Assembly (NCBI GenBank): GCA_014904845.1 | Contig: MU119212.1 | Coordinates: 1-64,000 of the forward strand | DNA from: Acephala macrosclerotiorum | Lineage: Eukaryota; Ascomycota; Leotiomycetes; Helotiales; Mollisiaceae | Direction: 5' to 3' | DNA: 64,000 nt | In this document: in pieces, positions 14,561 through 27,327 of the stretch | Layout of the letters: each line of letters opens with the position of its first letter | Position numbering within the stretch: the first letter of the stretch is position 1 | Translations under genes and position numbers: made by a program | The notes under the pieces: generated by a model | The model's database searches: none | Seen by the model: the letters and a program-made list of their open reading frames with translations, nothing else | Told to the model about the DNA's origin: nothing

Positions 14561-17500
14561 AAATTTATTATATTTTATAAATTTAATAATAAATTAATAA
14601 AATTATTTTATAATCATTATATTAATATTATAAATTTTAATATTATTATTATATAACAATTTAAAAACGTTTATAACGATTATAAAATTAATATAATTTA
14701 AAATAATATTATAAATATTTTTAAAGTTTATTTTAAAAAAGTAAATTTTATTCGTAAAATTTTTAATATAAATTATTAATATAATAATTATCGTTTTCAA
14801 AGAAATTATAATTTTTATTATTATTTATATTTTTCGTATTATTAAAACTTTTTATAATAATTAAATATTAAAATATTATTAATTTTAAAATATTTTCAAA
14901 TATAATTATTTGTATTTTATTATAAATTATTTCGAAATATAATTTTAAAAAATCGATATCGATTAATAATTATATATATTTTATATTTATATAAAAAAAA
15001 TTTTTTTTTCGAAAATAAAACGCGTATTTATTTTTATATAAATATTTTTTATAATATTTTATTATATTATTTCGTTATCAAATTTCGTTTTAATAAAATT
15101 TTTTTTTATATTTATTTATTATATTATTATAATAATATTAATTAATATAATTAATTTATTAATGAATAATATTATTTTATTATTTTTATATTTTTTTATA
15201 TAAATATATTTAAAAAATTTATTAAATACTTTTTATATATTATATATATTTTTTTTTATAATCGTAAAATAATTAATATTTTTTTATTTTTAATTTTTTA
15301 AAATAAATTATTTTATTAAAAAAATTTTATTATATTATAATTATTATTTTTAAAATTTTTATTAAAATTATTTTTATATTTTTTATAATATTAATATAAT
15401 TATTCACGTAATTCGTATTATCGTTTTATTAAAATCGTTTAAATTTTTATTTATTATAAATCAATTTATAAAATTTATTTATAAAAAAAAAAAATTTTAT
15501 TTTTATTATTAATATATATTATAATAAATAATAAACTTAGTTTTATTAAAAAAAAATTTATAAAATCAACGATATTTAATTATTATTAATATTATTTAAT
15601 TTTAATTAAAATAAACGAAAATCGAAATTAAAATTATTATAATAATAATCGTTTTATTATACGTTTTATTGAAAATAATTAATATTTTTAATATCGTTAT
15701 AATAAAAATTTTTCGTTAAAATTATATTACAATATTTTTTTAATAATTTTTTTAAAATTCAAAACGTCGAATTTTTAAAACGTTTTAAAAAAAATTTAAA
15801 ATTAAATATTTTTAAAAGTATAATAAAATATTAATCGAATAATATTTTTAAAAAAAATTTTATATTATTATTATATTAATTTTTGAAAATATATTTAAAG
15901 ATTTATACGAACAATAATATTTTATTTATTTATTATATTATATTTAAAAAAATTAATAAATAAAAAAAATATTTTTAAATTATAATTTTATTTTAATTCG
16001 TATAATTTTTCGTATTTTTATTATTTAAATCGAAAAATTCGATTTTTTTTTAAGTTTTTATTTTATTAAGAAATTTATAATAAAATTTATAATATTATTA
16101 AAATTTATTAAAAATTTAATTATTTTTACTATTGAAAAAAAAATATTTTTATTATTAAACGTAAAATTATTAAAAAAAAAATTCTTTTTATTATTATTAT
16201 TATTATTATTATAAAAAAATTTCATATTCGAATAATCGTAATATTTGTAATTATTTTTTTATAAATAGTTTTTTTATTTAATAATTAATCGATTAAAAAT
16301 ATATTGTTTTTTATATTATTATTTATTATATTATTACGAGAAATTTTTTTTATTATATTGTTTTTAAATGATAATTAATTTAATAATTATCGAAAAAAAA
16401 TTAATGTTTTTATCGTTTTTATTTTTAAATAAAATATTATTAATTAATTTTTATATTAAAATATATATATTTAAATAATATACGAATTATTCAATCGTTA
16501 AAATATAATAAAAACGACGATTTATTATTTATTGAAATTATAAATTCGATTTCGATTATTACGAATTCGAATTATAATAAACGTTTTTTCGATATTAATA
16601 TATTTTTCGATAAATAATATTTTAAAACGTAATTAAAAAAATTTATAAAGTTTTTAATTTTATTAATATATTTGTAATTTATTTATTTGAATTAATTAAA
16701 TTAATAAACGAATATAATAAAAATAATTAATAATTCGATCGATATTAATCGATTAATATTATTACATTATTATATCGCTCGTTTAAACTCGTAAAAAGAA
16801 TATATAAATAAAATTTTATAATTATTATAATATTAAAATCGAATTTTAATAAATTGAAAATATTATTAAATATTAAAAATTAATTTATTTAATTTATTTG
16901 ATTTAATTTAAATAATTTTTAAAATAATAATTAATTTAATATTATATTAATTAAATATTATTAACTCGAGTCTCTCAATAGAAAGTTTTATTATAATACT
17001 AAAGGACTTTTCAAATTGAACTATTTCGAGGTTTATATGAGTTTATAGGCGATCAATTACATATTTTCTTTTTGGCGTGGAATTGGACTATTGTTTGACT
17101 ATGCGCTGTTTGAAAGCTGCCATGAGCGATTTCTTCTAAGCTTTCCAACATGGAACATCTAACCGTATTACTTCCATGCTCTAATGGCTTTCGTAAACCT
17201 ATTAATTCGGCCCGGGTTCTATTCTTCGCGGTATATGCCATGTTTTCCCCAGGGTCACGGCTGCCAGAGGTCCAGGAAGCATTATTGACTATTTCACCTG
17301 AAAAGATGATATTAATAACGGGGATGACGGGTCTATATTAGAATGTTGACCACGTTCGGGAATCTTCTGCGGTAGTGGGGTAATGTCCGAATCTAAAATC
17401 ACCGAATTAGAGAGACCTCAGGTGTTAGATTATAATATGTTGCAATGGATACCAACTACGATGGGGTTGAAATTATTATACCTCTTCAGAGTAAAACATT

Positions 17501-20500
17501 TGTGGAGAAACTTATCACCTTTCTCTCTTCTCCAGCAGCTCGCTCTTTGAACCCTTTTGATTATTGAAGTAGGAAGCATAACCCCGAAGACCTGTCCTAT
17601 GCTCGTGGTGACAAGTCATTTTATCACATCGAGGCCCCGAACAAAGCCTGGGAGGACAGCAACTTTGTGAAGGAGTTACGAGCCAGGCGAAGAGAAGCTG
17701 TTTGCTCTTACCCGCTTCTTAACCAGGAGGAGCGGTGGGAGAGAAAAATACCCCTCTACTCCTAACGAGCAAGCGATGTTACCTGGAGATGAAATTTTCG
17801 ACTGAGTGCGCATTGAAACAAGACATTAAAGAAACATATCCATGGAGGAGCCTTTTCCGGAACTTTTCGCACTCCCGCGATACAACGGTCTTCCAGGCAA
17901 TAGCATCTGAAAACCGACGACAGGCGAATCTCCAAATGGGAGGGCAAACCAGCACAGACAGCAACGATGGGAACAACACTGTAATTGCAGATTGAGACGG
18001 AAAGCCCCATATAAGTTTAAGTGGTGTGTTACAGGTGATAATGATGGTCGAATTGGACGACGCGAGGCATTTTATTAAACAGGGTCGGACATTGAAAGGC
18101 AAGAGCGAGCTTGAACCTTTGAGGTTCGGTTTCCTCGTCGCCTTGTCCGAGCTGCGACATATTGCAAACGTGCAAGCCGCAGTTGGTATGCTAATACCAG
18201 AGAAATTGGAATAAGCTGAACAGCACAGAGATCCATGATGGATTGGATAATTTTGGCTTCTAAGTTGCTGCCAGAGACGAAAATAAGACACGCGCCTTCC
18301 GAAAGCACTCGCCGGCGTGGCAAACCTGGCCAGGCGTTCCATCTCAGAAGCTTGCAAGTAACTGCCCCAGGAATACCGCACTAGTCAGGTGGGGAATCGT
18401 GGCCACTGACTCGAGCAAGAAGGAAGCCCTCGAAGGCCCTTTCCTTCGAATCTACAATAGCCTCGAAATATTATTCTGCATAACGCGACTTAACTGCGCT
18501 TGTTCGCAACTGCCATAGAAATGTCACGGACAAAGATGACAGCGAGGCAATGAGCCCGGACCCTAGCCTGCCGCTATCTGTCCAGTGAGAGCCGGACAAT
18601 TGAGAGCTTACCTACCATGGTCCATACAATATTGACTCCCGGTGTCCAAGCAAAGCCATACATGCCAACAAGAAGTAATTGTTCAGGCCAGCAGCTATAA
18701 ATAATCCAACCGTTGGACTGGCAGAGAAACGGAGGAGGCGAGAGGGAAGCAAACTGAAAAGAAGAGGGGGAGGTGAGTGTATTATGTACACAAAGGAGTC
18801 CAGAAAGGTAACCAGTGTTCTCAATCTCCCAAACCTGACTGGAACTTCTCAGCCCCCGTTTACCCTCATCAAGTACAATCATTGGCTACTGTCATGCCCC
18901 TTTCCTGGATGGTGGACATCAGCCTAGCCTAGGTTGTTGTTGTTGGGGGGGAGGGGGAGGGGAAGCCAAAGAAAGTTTGGGGGGTTGAAAACGCTGAAGG
19001 CAACGGAAAATCCGAAGACGAAATCAATGACCAGGCGAAGGATTTTCAGATGAATTCTCAAGCCTGCGAGGAACGAAGCGATGGTCAGAGACCAAATTGG
19101 GGGAGGAGGGACATCCAAGGGATACCAAGAGAAGGTTGCCATCCCAAGGTCGTTCAGCGTAAATAAAAACACGATTTCATCACCGTTGATGGATCGGATT
19201 CGGAGAGGAATGTAGCAGTAGCAAGAGATACCTTTCACATGAATAAAGGTTAGCCTTGTCTGCCGGCACCTCGAATATTGCTGAAGCCTATAGCTATAGA
19301 AGCCTGTCATATTCCAACCAGACCGGAACGATCGCAGCAGATCATCTACTCCCGTTGCTGACGGAGGTATCTCCCTTGTGGTGTCTCATAACCGAAGTTA
19401 TTGCTGCATTGCTTCATCCGGCAGCGACCTCTGCTTCCCCTCCCTGAAAATGCGTAGTCTGCGTGCGGATGGTTTTTGATACTGCGGACAAGCACCTTGC
19501 AGATCTACTGCCTGTCTCGATACTTCAGGAAAATTTAAATGCTGGGTATGCCAACAACCTAGTCCCCTCTGGCCTAGAACGAAGGCGAAGTTGAGGGCAC
19601 CCATAAGAATGATGATTTGCAAGCAGCTCGCAGTCGCGGTTGTGCACTCAAGTAAAACAAACCCGCCGCCAATCTCGCCCTAGTCGTGCAAATAGCATTG
19701 CGACATGAATATCCTTGGAGCCACATTCCGCAAATGGAAGAGACAACGTCTGACGTGCATACGGCTTTGTGGATCGGAGCCAAGCCTGCACTTTCACATG
19801 TCTTTTCGACACGAAGCCGACTCCGGCTCTGGCAGTCTTGCCGCTTGCGGGATTTCGCGCCTTCGGAAAGGGCCAAGATGATGAAATACGAAATCGGCGG
19901 CAAGACGGTGAAATTCGGTACTAGTAATGACTGGATGGTTCATGGCTGTCAAAATTGAGGTGTGCATGAGGGACCCCGACTTGGTGGGTCTCGGAATTGC
20001 CCCGGAGCAGGGCTTCTTGACTGACTTGTAATTCCGTGCAGGAGCAGATTGACTGAGCCCCCGAATAATTTAAAGAATTAACCTGCAGAGGTTCCTTGAG
20101 ATGGAGGGAATATGACAGAAGAGGAGGCGCGCATGCCGGGGATTATGGATGCTGTGAAACCGGCTTCAAGCCAGCCGTTTCGGCTTCGATTTCGGAATAA
20201 CAATCTGCAATACCGCCCCTAGAAGCCATGCGCACCTATGGCATGTCAGAGACAACCAGGTAGTTGGTGTATACCCCAATAAAGGAAGTAACCCGAGCAG
20301 AGAGTCTTCCATACCAAGTGCAGTCTGGCTTGCTAGTTATAATCTTTACTATGACATGCAGTCCTTCTCGAATAAGCCCCCATCTTCGTGTTAGCAAGCC
20401 TCTTTCTGATCTGTCAAAATCCGGCTGTTACATAACAAGGGCAGGGTTGGCGACATCGACGATGGCCCAGGTTGCTGGAGCGGAGATCCGGACTCGCTTG

Positions 20501-21515
20501 CCAGATCCAAGATCCCATCACGCCGTGGGCTGACTTCCATCTTGCCGCCACAGAGGGGAAACATTGATTGCTAGCCTCATGGCTGAACATATAATTCAAA
20601 CTAGGTTGCCAAAACTGGCCCATAGATCATATGCAAAAACAATCGAAAAGAGGAAGTGCAACTACGCACATCTGCGGCGCCGAGTGGAGACAAAGATAGC
20701 TGCGGTCGTAGCCGTAAAAGCACGCACGGAGCGATTGATGTACAAAGTACATTTAGTATCCTGGAAGCAGAAACGGTTGGCTAAGTATTCTGGTCCTGGC
20801 TTTGAATTCTCCGATGCCTCTCGACCGGGGAATTCTTAGCCGCCTCGATGCCTTGGAGAAGGTTCGATACGGCAACCGGCAACTGAAGCGTAACGGGCCT
20901 GTTATCGGCATTGTGCTTACCCGTGGTAAGAACGACGAGAGGTAACAGGTTGATTAAATAATGAGGATCTCATCCAACGACTCCACCCGTGGGCCGGAGG
21001 CGAGCAGGCATGTCCGGAGAAGAGGGTGTGCAGAGTGCGTTAGAGGCGTCCAGGATACCGATAGCCGGCAAGGCTCCAGATAAGAGCGTTACTCAGATCA
21101 GGAACTCTTATCTTGAAAACAGCCTATGACTGCGTTGCCATATCGCTCCTAAATAGAACTCCCATACAGAAGGCAGCTGTGTTGTCGAAAATTGTCCTGA
21201 TTGGTGAAAGCTCTGTCTACGCGAGAAATTCACAAACTGACGTACCAAATGCAAGAGGGGTGATACAACATGAAAACGGTCATGTACTCGTGGTGCTTGC
21301 AGCTCGAGTCTCAAGCCATCCGTTCCGCAGACGAGTTCGTGATGCGCCGAGATCCCAGGGATGTAGTCCTTTGTGGCTGCCCGCCAGCGCCTCGAAAATC
21401 CCCATTGGTGAGGGCATGCATCCACGGCTTCCGGTGCACCTTACGCTCCACACCGCCGAGGCGCCATGGACTGACTGAACGAGAGATGCCAACGTTTGAG
21501 AGTGAACGCGATAAA

Positions 21516-21558
21516 GGTGATGGGTGATGGGTGATGGGTGATGGGTGATGGGTGATGG
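21516..21558. repeat. 7-bp minisatellite, GGTGATG x6
   Basis: Six perfect head-to-tail copies of GGTGATG in the gene-free interval. The length is likely to be polymorphic between strains. Confidence 0.9.
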
Positions 21559-23763
21559 CGTCCAGTATGCAGTCAAGACGCACGTTCCTTGAAACGCGGC
21601 CAGAACAGGTTTTCTTTCGAGTGGGCACGCATTGCGCTTCTCTAAGTGCTCAATTCGCATCGCTTCTACCCCACTTACAGTAGGTAAAATCTTGGTGTGG
21701 CTGGAAAAGGCTGAAATGCAAAGCCTATCATCAGTTCAGCCACGATGCCAACCGTGATCGAGAACTGCGAGAGTGCCATGCTCGACCATCATGAATACTC
21801 GGGAAGTTCCCATTCAAACAGGAAAGTTGGAATTTTCCCGTTGTAACGCAATCTATGGATGCACAAATGCAGCAAATAACGAACTTTCCAAGATGTGCAA
21901 GGATAATATTATTGAGAGTCCTGGGATAGGACCGGGACGTTGTGTGAAGCGCCACAAAACTATTAGTAACCGTTGAATATGCACGCATCTCTCAACGCAG
22001 GCTTTTGCCGTCTACCTACCAAAGGAGAAGTCAACATCGATATCCAACCCTGCATCTCAGTGGGATTCGTAGGTGCTCCCTCCATGAACGCGCCTTAATA
22101 CCATCGTTATGCCTTATAAAAGTGGATGGGATCTCAAGGATTCAGGTGTGCTTTTGCAATACAACTGGCGCCCACACACTTACGAGCCTGCGCGACGTAT
22201 CTTCTGTACCCACCTTTGCTGCCTCCAGAACCCTTGCAAAGCCCTATCTTGACCAATGGTTCTGGTGAGATAAGCATCAGACGGGTTGTTGACGAGTTGG
22301 CCTCATGAATCGAATCTAGGAGCAACAAATGATGATGCAGTCTCGTCCATACGTCGAGGCGAATATGCTCGACTACCTCGTAACAGTTATTGAGGCTGGA
22401 ATGCTGTGGAGCTTGCGGACATTCATTCCACGCTCAATCGACCATCCCCTCTATCGACTGTAAGAAAATGTGCAGTTGATGATGCACGCGACTCAGGACC
22501 AAGTGCAAGCTGGAGTCTCGAGTGATAATACTCTGAAAGGCGATGTATTGTGCATGCAGGGCCGTATATTCGTACAGATACTATAATCGAGACATGGAAT
22601 TTGGTCATAATGGCGACAACTGAAGAATGCAAGGCTGAAAAGAGGAGAGCTCCTTCGTCACCACAGCCTTGAGGATCAGGGATGGTTGTCTCCAAACTGC
22701 TGGTGTCTGCCCGAAGCAGGGACAATCGGCAGCCTTTACCAAAGTCGTCAGCAAGTGTAAAAGCACCGTGTCAAAGAGTGAAGGCTGCGGTCCGATTATT
22801 TGTGCGAGACCAACCTCAAGCGGCGCCACTCTCGAGCGGCCAAGTGGTACTAAAATTAGCATAGCATAGAAATGAGTTATTGGCCAAGAGAAACATTGAC
22901 TTCAAAGGGGCGTCGATCTCCCGCGACCCCCCCCCCCCCTTCATCCCGATCCTTTTTCGAGTCTTAACAAGAGCGACGATGATGGTGATGAAGCTATGCT
23001 GGAACTAGGTAGGTATTCGCGGGTAGGAGAAACCCCGAGTTTGGTGGCAAGTTGTCCAAGGGCATATGAAGGGATAGAATGCTTGGTTCAAGATTCAACA
23101 ACAAAAGAACTTGCCAGGCGAGTCCATCGTATCTCCTGTTAAGATGAAAATAAAAGGATAACCAGGGTTTATGCCTCGAAGAGAACCGGGCCTGATCAGA
23201 ACCCTTGGCTTACAAGAACTGCTGCTGAGCCAGTCATCATACCCGCAGATCTTTAAAGACCCTTATCGCCTTACAAGCTGACTGGCTCCTAAAGGATATT
23301 CAAAACTAGCAGAATTCGAGTTGAAAGCGTTCGGGCGTTCGACTCAGTCCGGTTTAGTTTGTTACTAGATCATGATAGGCAGTCCGATGGAACGTGTTGT
23401 GGCGTCAGCACATCGAGGCTTAAGACTTGTCTCGAGCATTTTTTGCCATGCAACTGAAACGGCTTGTCCTGGATCCTTAGACATAAAATGTCTAGTACTC
23501 AAGATTGCCGTAAAGTTGTAAACAGACTTCCACAATTAGCAAAGTGGAAGCTCGTTAAATCGCTCGTCTTTTTCATCACGAGGTAAGATGGAAATGACTG
23601 TCCTTCGATTGCTGGCGCCTTCGAGCACGAAGACCCTCCAAAAAAAAAAAGGCGGGGAGGGGGGACAGTCGAATGGCTCTAGTAGGACTTTCGGTCCGTG
23701 TCTCGAGCATAATCTTGTAAGTTGTACGAAGTCTGGTGGTGAGGATGGCTCGAGGTCTTAGGC

Positions 23764-23801
23764 ATTGTCGACCCCCACAGCGACCCCCACAGCGACACCC
23801 A
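23764..23801. repeat. 12-bp tandem duplication
   Basis: The unit CGACCCCCACAG occurs twice in a row, followed by a partial third copy (CGACACCCAG). Confidence 0.7.
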
Positions 23802-24492
23802 GCGGTTTGAACCTTGGTGGCGTCTCAGAGTTTGGAGGGAGACGAGTGGCTGGAGTAACATCGTGGGAGAAACGAGAAAGCAAAAGAATGGGGGTCTGTC
23901 TGCGAGACAGCGCAAACTCTCCTCCCCACGTTCGGCTACTCGGGTGAGATCATCGAGACCACGAAGGCCAGAACGTCACTGGGATTGTTCTGCAAGGCCG
24001 GTGCAAGCCTGCAAGGCCAGCCCCGGGGTCGAGAGCTTTTGTGGATACAAGGATTTAACGGTCGGCTCGAGGAGAGGCGTCAGGCGTGATTTGTTTCGTT
24101 GGTGAAGGCCTGGGAAAGGATTCGCTGCAAGCCTAGAATCTGGGAATGCTGGATCTGCTGCGGCACTGAGGGGCAATGGATCATGGTGGGAGGCTGGAGC
24201 GAGAGCTATTCGACCAGATGAGTAGTTTCATGCACTCTGCAACCGTTCTGCAGACGCGCAGCAACTATGGAGCCTTCGCACATTGGCTTTTTCCCTCGAC
24301 TGCATCGCCCTTCGGCCTCAGGCCTCAGTGGAGTCCCCAAGTCCCCTCACTGAGTGCGCACTCGTCGAGCCATCTGGACCTGGACCTGGCCAAGATGTCA
24401 TACACGCCGCCGCCAGCTTCCATTCGCGTGTTAACCGTACCGTATCGTATGCATGAAGGGATGAAGGGCTCCCCAACAATGTCTGCTCTCTG

Positions 24493-24550
24493 CGTCTCGT
24501 CATGTCGTCTCGTCCTGTCGTCTCGTCCTGTCTCGTCTCGTTTGCGTCTC
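24493..24550. repeat. CGTCTCGTC-type short tandem repeats
   Basis: Imperfect repeats of TCGTCTCGTCCTG-like units; a separate CAGTA-rich repeat follows at about 24742-24767. Neither overlaps a recognised gene. Confidence 0.65.
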
Positions 24551-25009
24551 CAAATCAAACATTCTTGGCTTGCACTTTCTCCGCACTTTTGGCTGGGAAC
24601 CTAGCAATCGAGACACGCAATTAGTCGCACGGTCGGCGCACAGGAAGGAAGGAATAGACGTCGTCGTAATAAAATTAAAATCACACCAACTCCACAGTTG
24701 TCAGGTTACTGCAGATTGGCGAGATTGTACATGAAGTAGTGGTGCAGTACAGTGCAGTACAGTACAGCATTGTGATGCGGGCTATGCGGTATTGCGGGCA
24801 CCTTATCTGCCTCTGGCATCGGGAGTGGGAGTCTGGATGGAGGCGAAGAGATACCGATGCCGAGCCATGTCGTGGTGGCCGCTCCCGAGTCTTATTATGT
24901 TATGAATTGTTCTGAATGGAAATGCAAAATCCGGATTCTTGGTCATGGCGCAGAAAAAAAACTCAGATTCTTTCTGAGTGCGTACGTGCCCAGGAGTGGC
25001 TAACTTTAA

Positions 25010-25519
25010 GTGAACAATTATCGCAAAAGGGGCCAGAATCTACGCAGCTCGCTAAGGCTAATGAGGCATAGCCCCATCCTACCCCAACGCAACGCCCTCC
25101 CTAGCCGGTTCCTCTCGATTCCTCCTCCTCTTCTCCACTTCACTTCAATCCAATCCAACCTTCCTCCTCCAAAACCACGACTACACCTCCAGGTCCCTTC
25201 TTCGAAAATTCTCATCGACTCGACGCGACTCTCCGGTCCGAGTTCCGCCACATCCATCATCCCTCGACTCGAAGACATTGCATTGACTCCGTCTTCCTCG
25301 TCACCGCTCCCATTTGTCCTCGATTACCTGTGGCAGCGTCGATCACCATTGTCTTGATGATACAGCGGATAGGGGAATTCGATTGCTGGGAGGTAGCGAG
25401 AGGGAACGGCTGGTCTACTCTTTACTTGGTTGTGTAGAGAAAGAGCCGCCACTTTCGACTCTTGGTCCTAGGACCTTAAATCGCGCTGTCACCCGTCACC
25501 TCCCAATTCTCTTTGCAGA
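25010..25519 (+). promoter_or_regulatory. Putative leader and promoter of the Reg1-like gene
   Basis: A pyrimidine-rich stretch (25100-25330: CCTCCTCCTCTTC, CAATCCAATCCAACC) lies upstream of the start codon, typical of fungal core promoters and 5' leaders. TTCTCTTTGCAG at 25507-25518 looks like a 3' splice site one base before the ATG at 25520, so a 5'-UTR intron is likely. I could not place its donor. Confidence 0.45.
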
Positions 25520-27327
25520 ATGGCTGTAGTGCTTAATTCCGAAGAGAATAGCTATTTCTCATCGAGCTCGCTCCGCCGCTCACACTCGCAGCCGAAGTTT
25601 GTAACACAACCGTCTTATGCAAAGACTCCATCCAAATCAAAAAGCAGTAGCGAATTCAATACCATAATATCTCCTACCAATTCGACTTCTTCCTCTGCAC
25701 CATCCTCGCCGAGAACTTTAACAGCCGATTCCGCAGCCCCTTCATACTCGTCGACTCCTGCAAGCAGTCTATCTCTCGACGCTCATTGTGACGACCAAGA
25801 CGACGAGGATCAAATCGTGTTTCCCTCATACGATGACGTAGGATACTACGATCAAGTCGAAGATCTGGAACCGCCGGCAAGCCCTCGAACTGGTGATTCT
25901 TACACTGTCTCACCAACTTCTGATAGCACTTCGACTAATGTATCACGGCCAGTTTCTCCGGATCCTGTGGAACATGCGGAGGATGACACGGCAGTCCGAA
26001 CACAACCCTCGAGGCATGTAGACTACCTGTCTCACAATTGGAAGGAGGAGGACATTTGGTCGTCATGGAAGCATATCGTGTCGAAGCGGAAATCGTATAA
26101 CAACAGTGCGAGATTGGAAAACGCATCGTGGAGGACATGGACGAAATCCAAGAACAAGTTAAAAACAGTGTCACCAGAAACGCTCAATTGGTCAGTGAAG
26201 CTCCGGAAGTGAGACTCTAAAAAAAAAAAATTGCATTTGTCTAACAGTTTTCTAGGCTCAAGGATTGTGATGTCACTTGGCTGTATGGGCCATTGCAAAC
26301 TGGCTCGGAGAAGTCTTTACACTTACCCTCGACATCACCCGCAGGTAGCAGCCGGATCTCGAAGTCAAATTCGTTTCTGAATAAGAAGCCAATTCTGAAG
26401 AAGAGGAGTATGTCTGAAATCATGCTTCAGAGGTCACTTTCTTCGTCATCACTTCTAAAGCAAGCTGCTGCAGCAGTGCAAGCGCAACAATCTGGTGGGC
26501 TCGGACGCCCAATGATGCCCCGTGGTACTTCCGACTACACTATACCATTCTCCTCTAGACGCTTGAGCCGGGAGAATACCAGTATGCTCTCGTCGATATC
26601 TTCTTCGGGTCTTGCGTCGCCGGGCACTGGCGAGAGGAAGCATATTCATTTCAATGAGCAAGTCGAGCAATGTATAGCATTGGAGATGAAAGGGGACGAT
26701 GACGAAGAGCCTGGATCCTATGCTATACATGACTATGAGGATAGCGATTCTGATGATGGAGGCATCATGATGAAGAGGAGCAACTCGAAGCGAAAACTGC
26801 CCCCTCTTCACAGTAGGAGAACAACACCACGGCAAAGTTTCAGCGCCGAGAGCAAGACGATTGCTATGCTGCCTTCCACGACACTGAAATACAGAGCCGA
26901 CACACCAGAGCCCCCGGAAACGGCAATGAAGCATAGCAATGGGTTCTGGAATGGGTCAAAACTATCGCCCTCGCCATCTCAGGAGACACTAAAACCTTCG
27001 AAACCGTCGACGAGGATGCTACTTGGCGACGAGGAGGATGAGGACGACGAAGACATGGACTGGCAACCGCCGAGTGCCTTCGCTAACCGGAAGGACAGTG
27101 TATCTACCACCCAAGAACGGTTTCAAAATCTTCACACTTCGGGATCATCGTCCAGTCTCACCAATGAGCCCTCAGGCATGAGGCGGACGCCGTCAGGAAT
27201 GTTCATGCCATACGAAGAAGATGAAGATGACGTGGTCTCCGAGGGCCTTTTCGGGAAGGTCGTGGATACTGTAAATACCGCGAAGGATATCGCACATGTA
27301 ATATGGAATGTGGGATGGAGGCGGTGA
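25520..27327 (+). CDS. REG1: Protein phosphatase 1 regulatory subunit, Reg1-like (DUF1752)
   Basis: Two exons, 25520-26190 and 26256-27327, join across a 65-bp intron (GTCAGT...TTCTAG, branch CTAAC) to give 580 residues. Residues 167 to about 240 form the DUF1752 core (WKEEDIWSSW, then LENASWRTW, then LKDCDVTWLYGP); the intron splits Trp224 in this core. A PP1-docking motif, KHIHF, lies at 352-356, followed by NEQVEQC, as in the yeast Reg1/Reg2 family. The rest is Ser-rich and acidic, probably disordered. Known role: Reg1 directs PP1 (Glc7) to Snf1 kinase in glucose repression. Carbon-catabolite control here is inferred from that homology. The start is placed at the ATG right after a probable UTR acceptor. 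I am confident of the family and of the internal intron. Confidence 0.9.

Larger units (their letters stand above)
1..16965. other. AT-rich, RIP-like mutated block (AT isochore)
   Basis: About 17 kb is almost only A and T. A hand count of 1801-2100 gives 18 G+C in 300 bases (6%). Seven of the ten C residues there are followed by G, and seven of the eight G residues are preceded by C. No ORF has coding character; the only one of note (14603-14800, -) is A/T-only low complexity. Known biology: RIP in ascomycetes turns repeats into AT-rich, usually heterochromatic, DNA by C-to-T change, mostly at CpA. Inference: this is old mutated repeat DNA, possibly nested transposons. Seen directly: loss of CpA, CpT and CpC on both strands while CpG persists, which is not what methyl-CpG deamination would give. 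A centromeric or subtelomeric location is possible but cannot be decided from sequence alone. Confidence 0.85.
16966..25009. other. Gene-free interval of normal base composition
   Basis: The composition changes abruptly at about 16,965 from AT-only to ordinary fungal DNA. Over the next 8 kb I find only short overlapping ORFs on both strands with no recognisable motif. The longest (17779-18381, -) begins at GTG and has no family features. Simple repeats are present: a 7-bp unit at 21516-21558, 13 C at 22927-22939, a 12-bp duplication at 23764-23801, and short pyrimidine-rich repeats at 24493-24550. The interval could hold non-coding RNA, regulatory DNA, or genes too decayed to read. Confidence 0.6.

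Noticed and set aside
14603..14800. 65-codon frame on the minus strand in the AT block
   Set aside because: Made only of Ile, Asn, Lys, Tyr, Phe and similar A/T-encoded residues; expected by chance in such composition.
17779..18381. 200-codon frame on the minus strand, the longest in 17-25 kb
   Set aside because: Starts at GTG, no family motif, overlaps other frames of similar quality.
19686..19958. 90-codon frame ending KYEIGGKTVKFGTSND, briefly reminiscent of an ATP synthase subunit K N-terminus
   Set aside because: Only a loose match over a few residues; the sequence after it does not fit, and no continuing exon was found.
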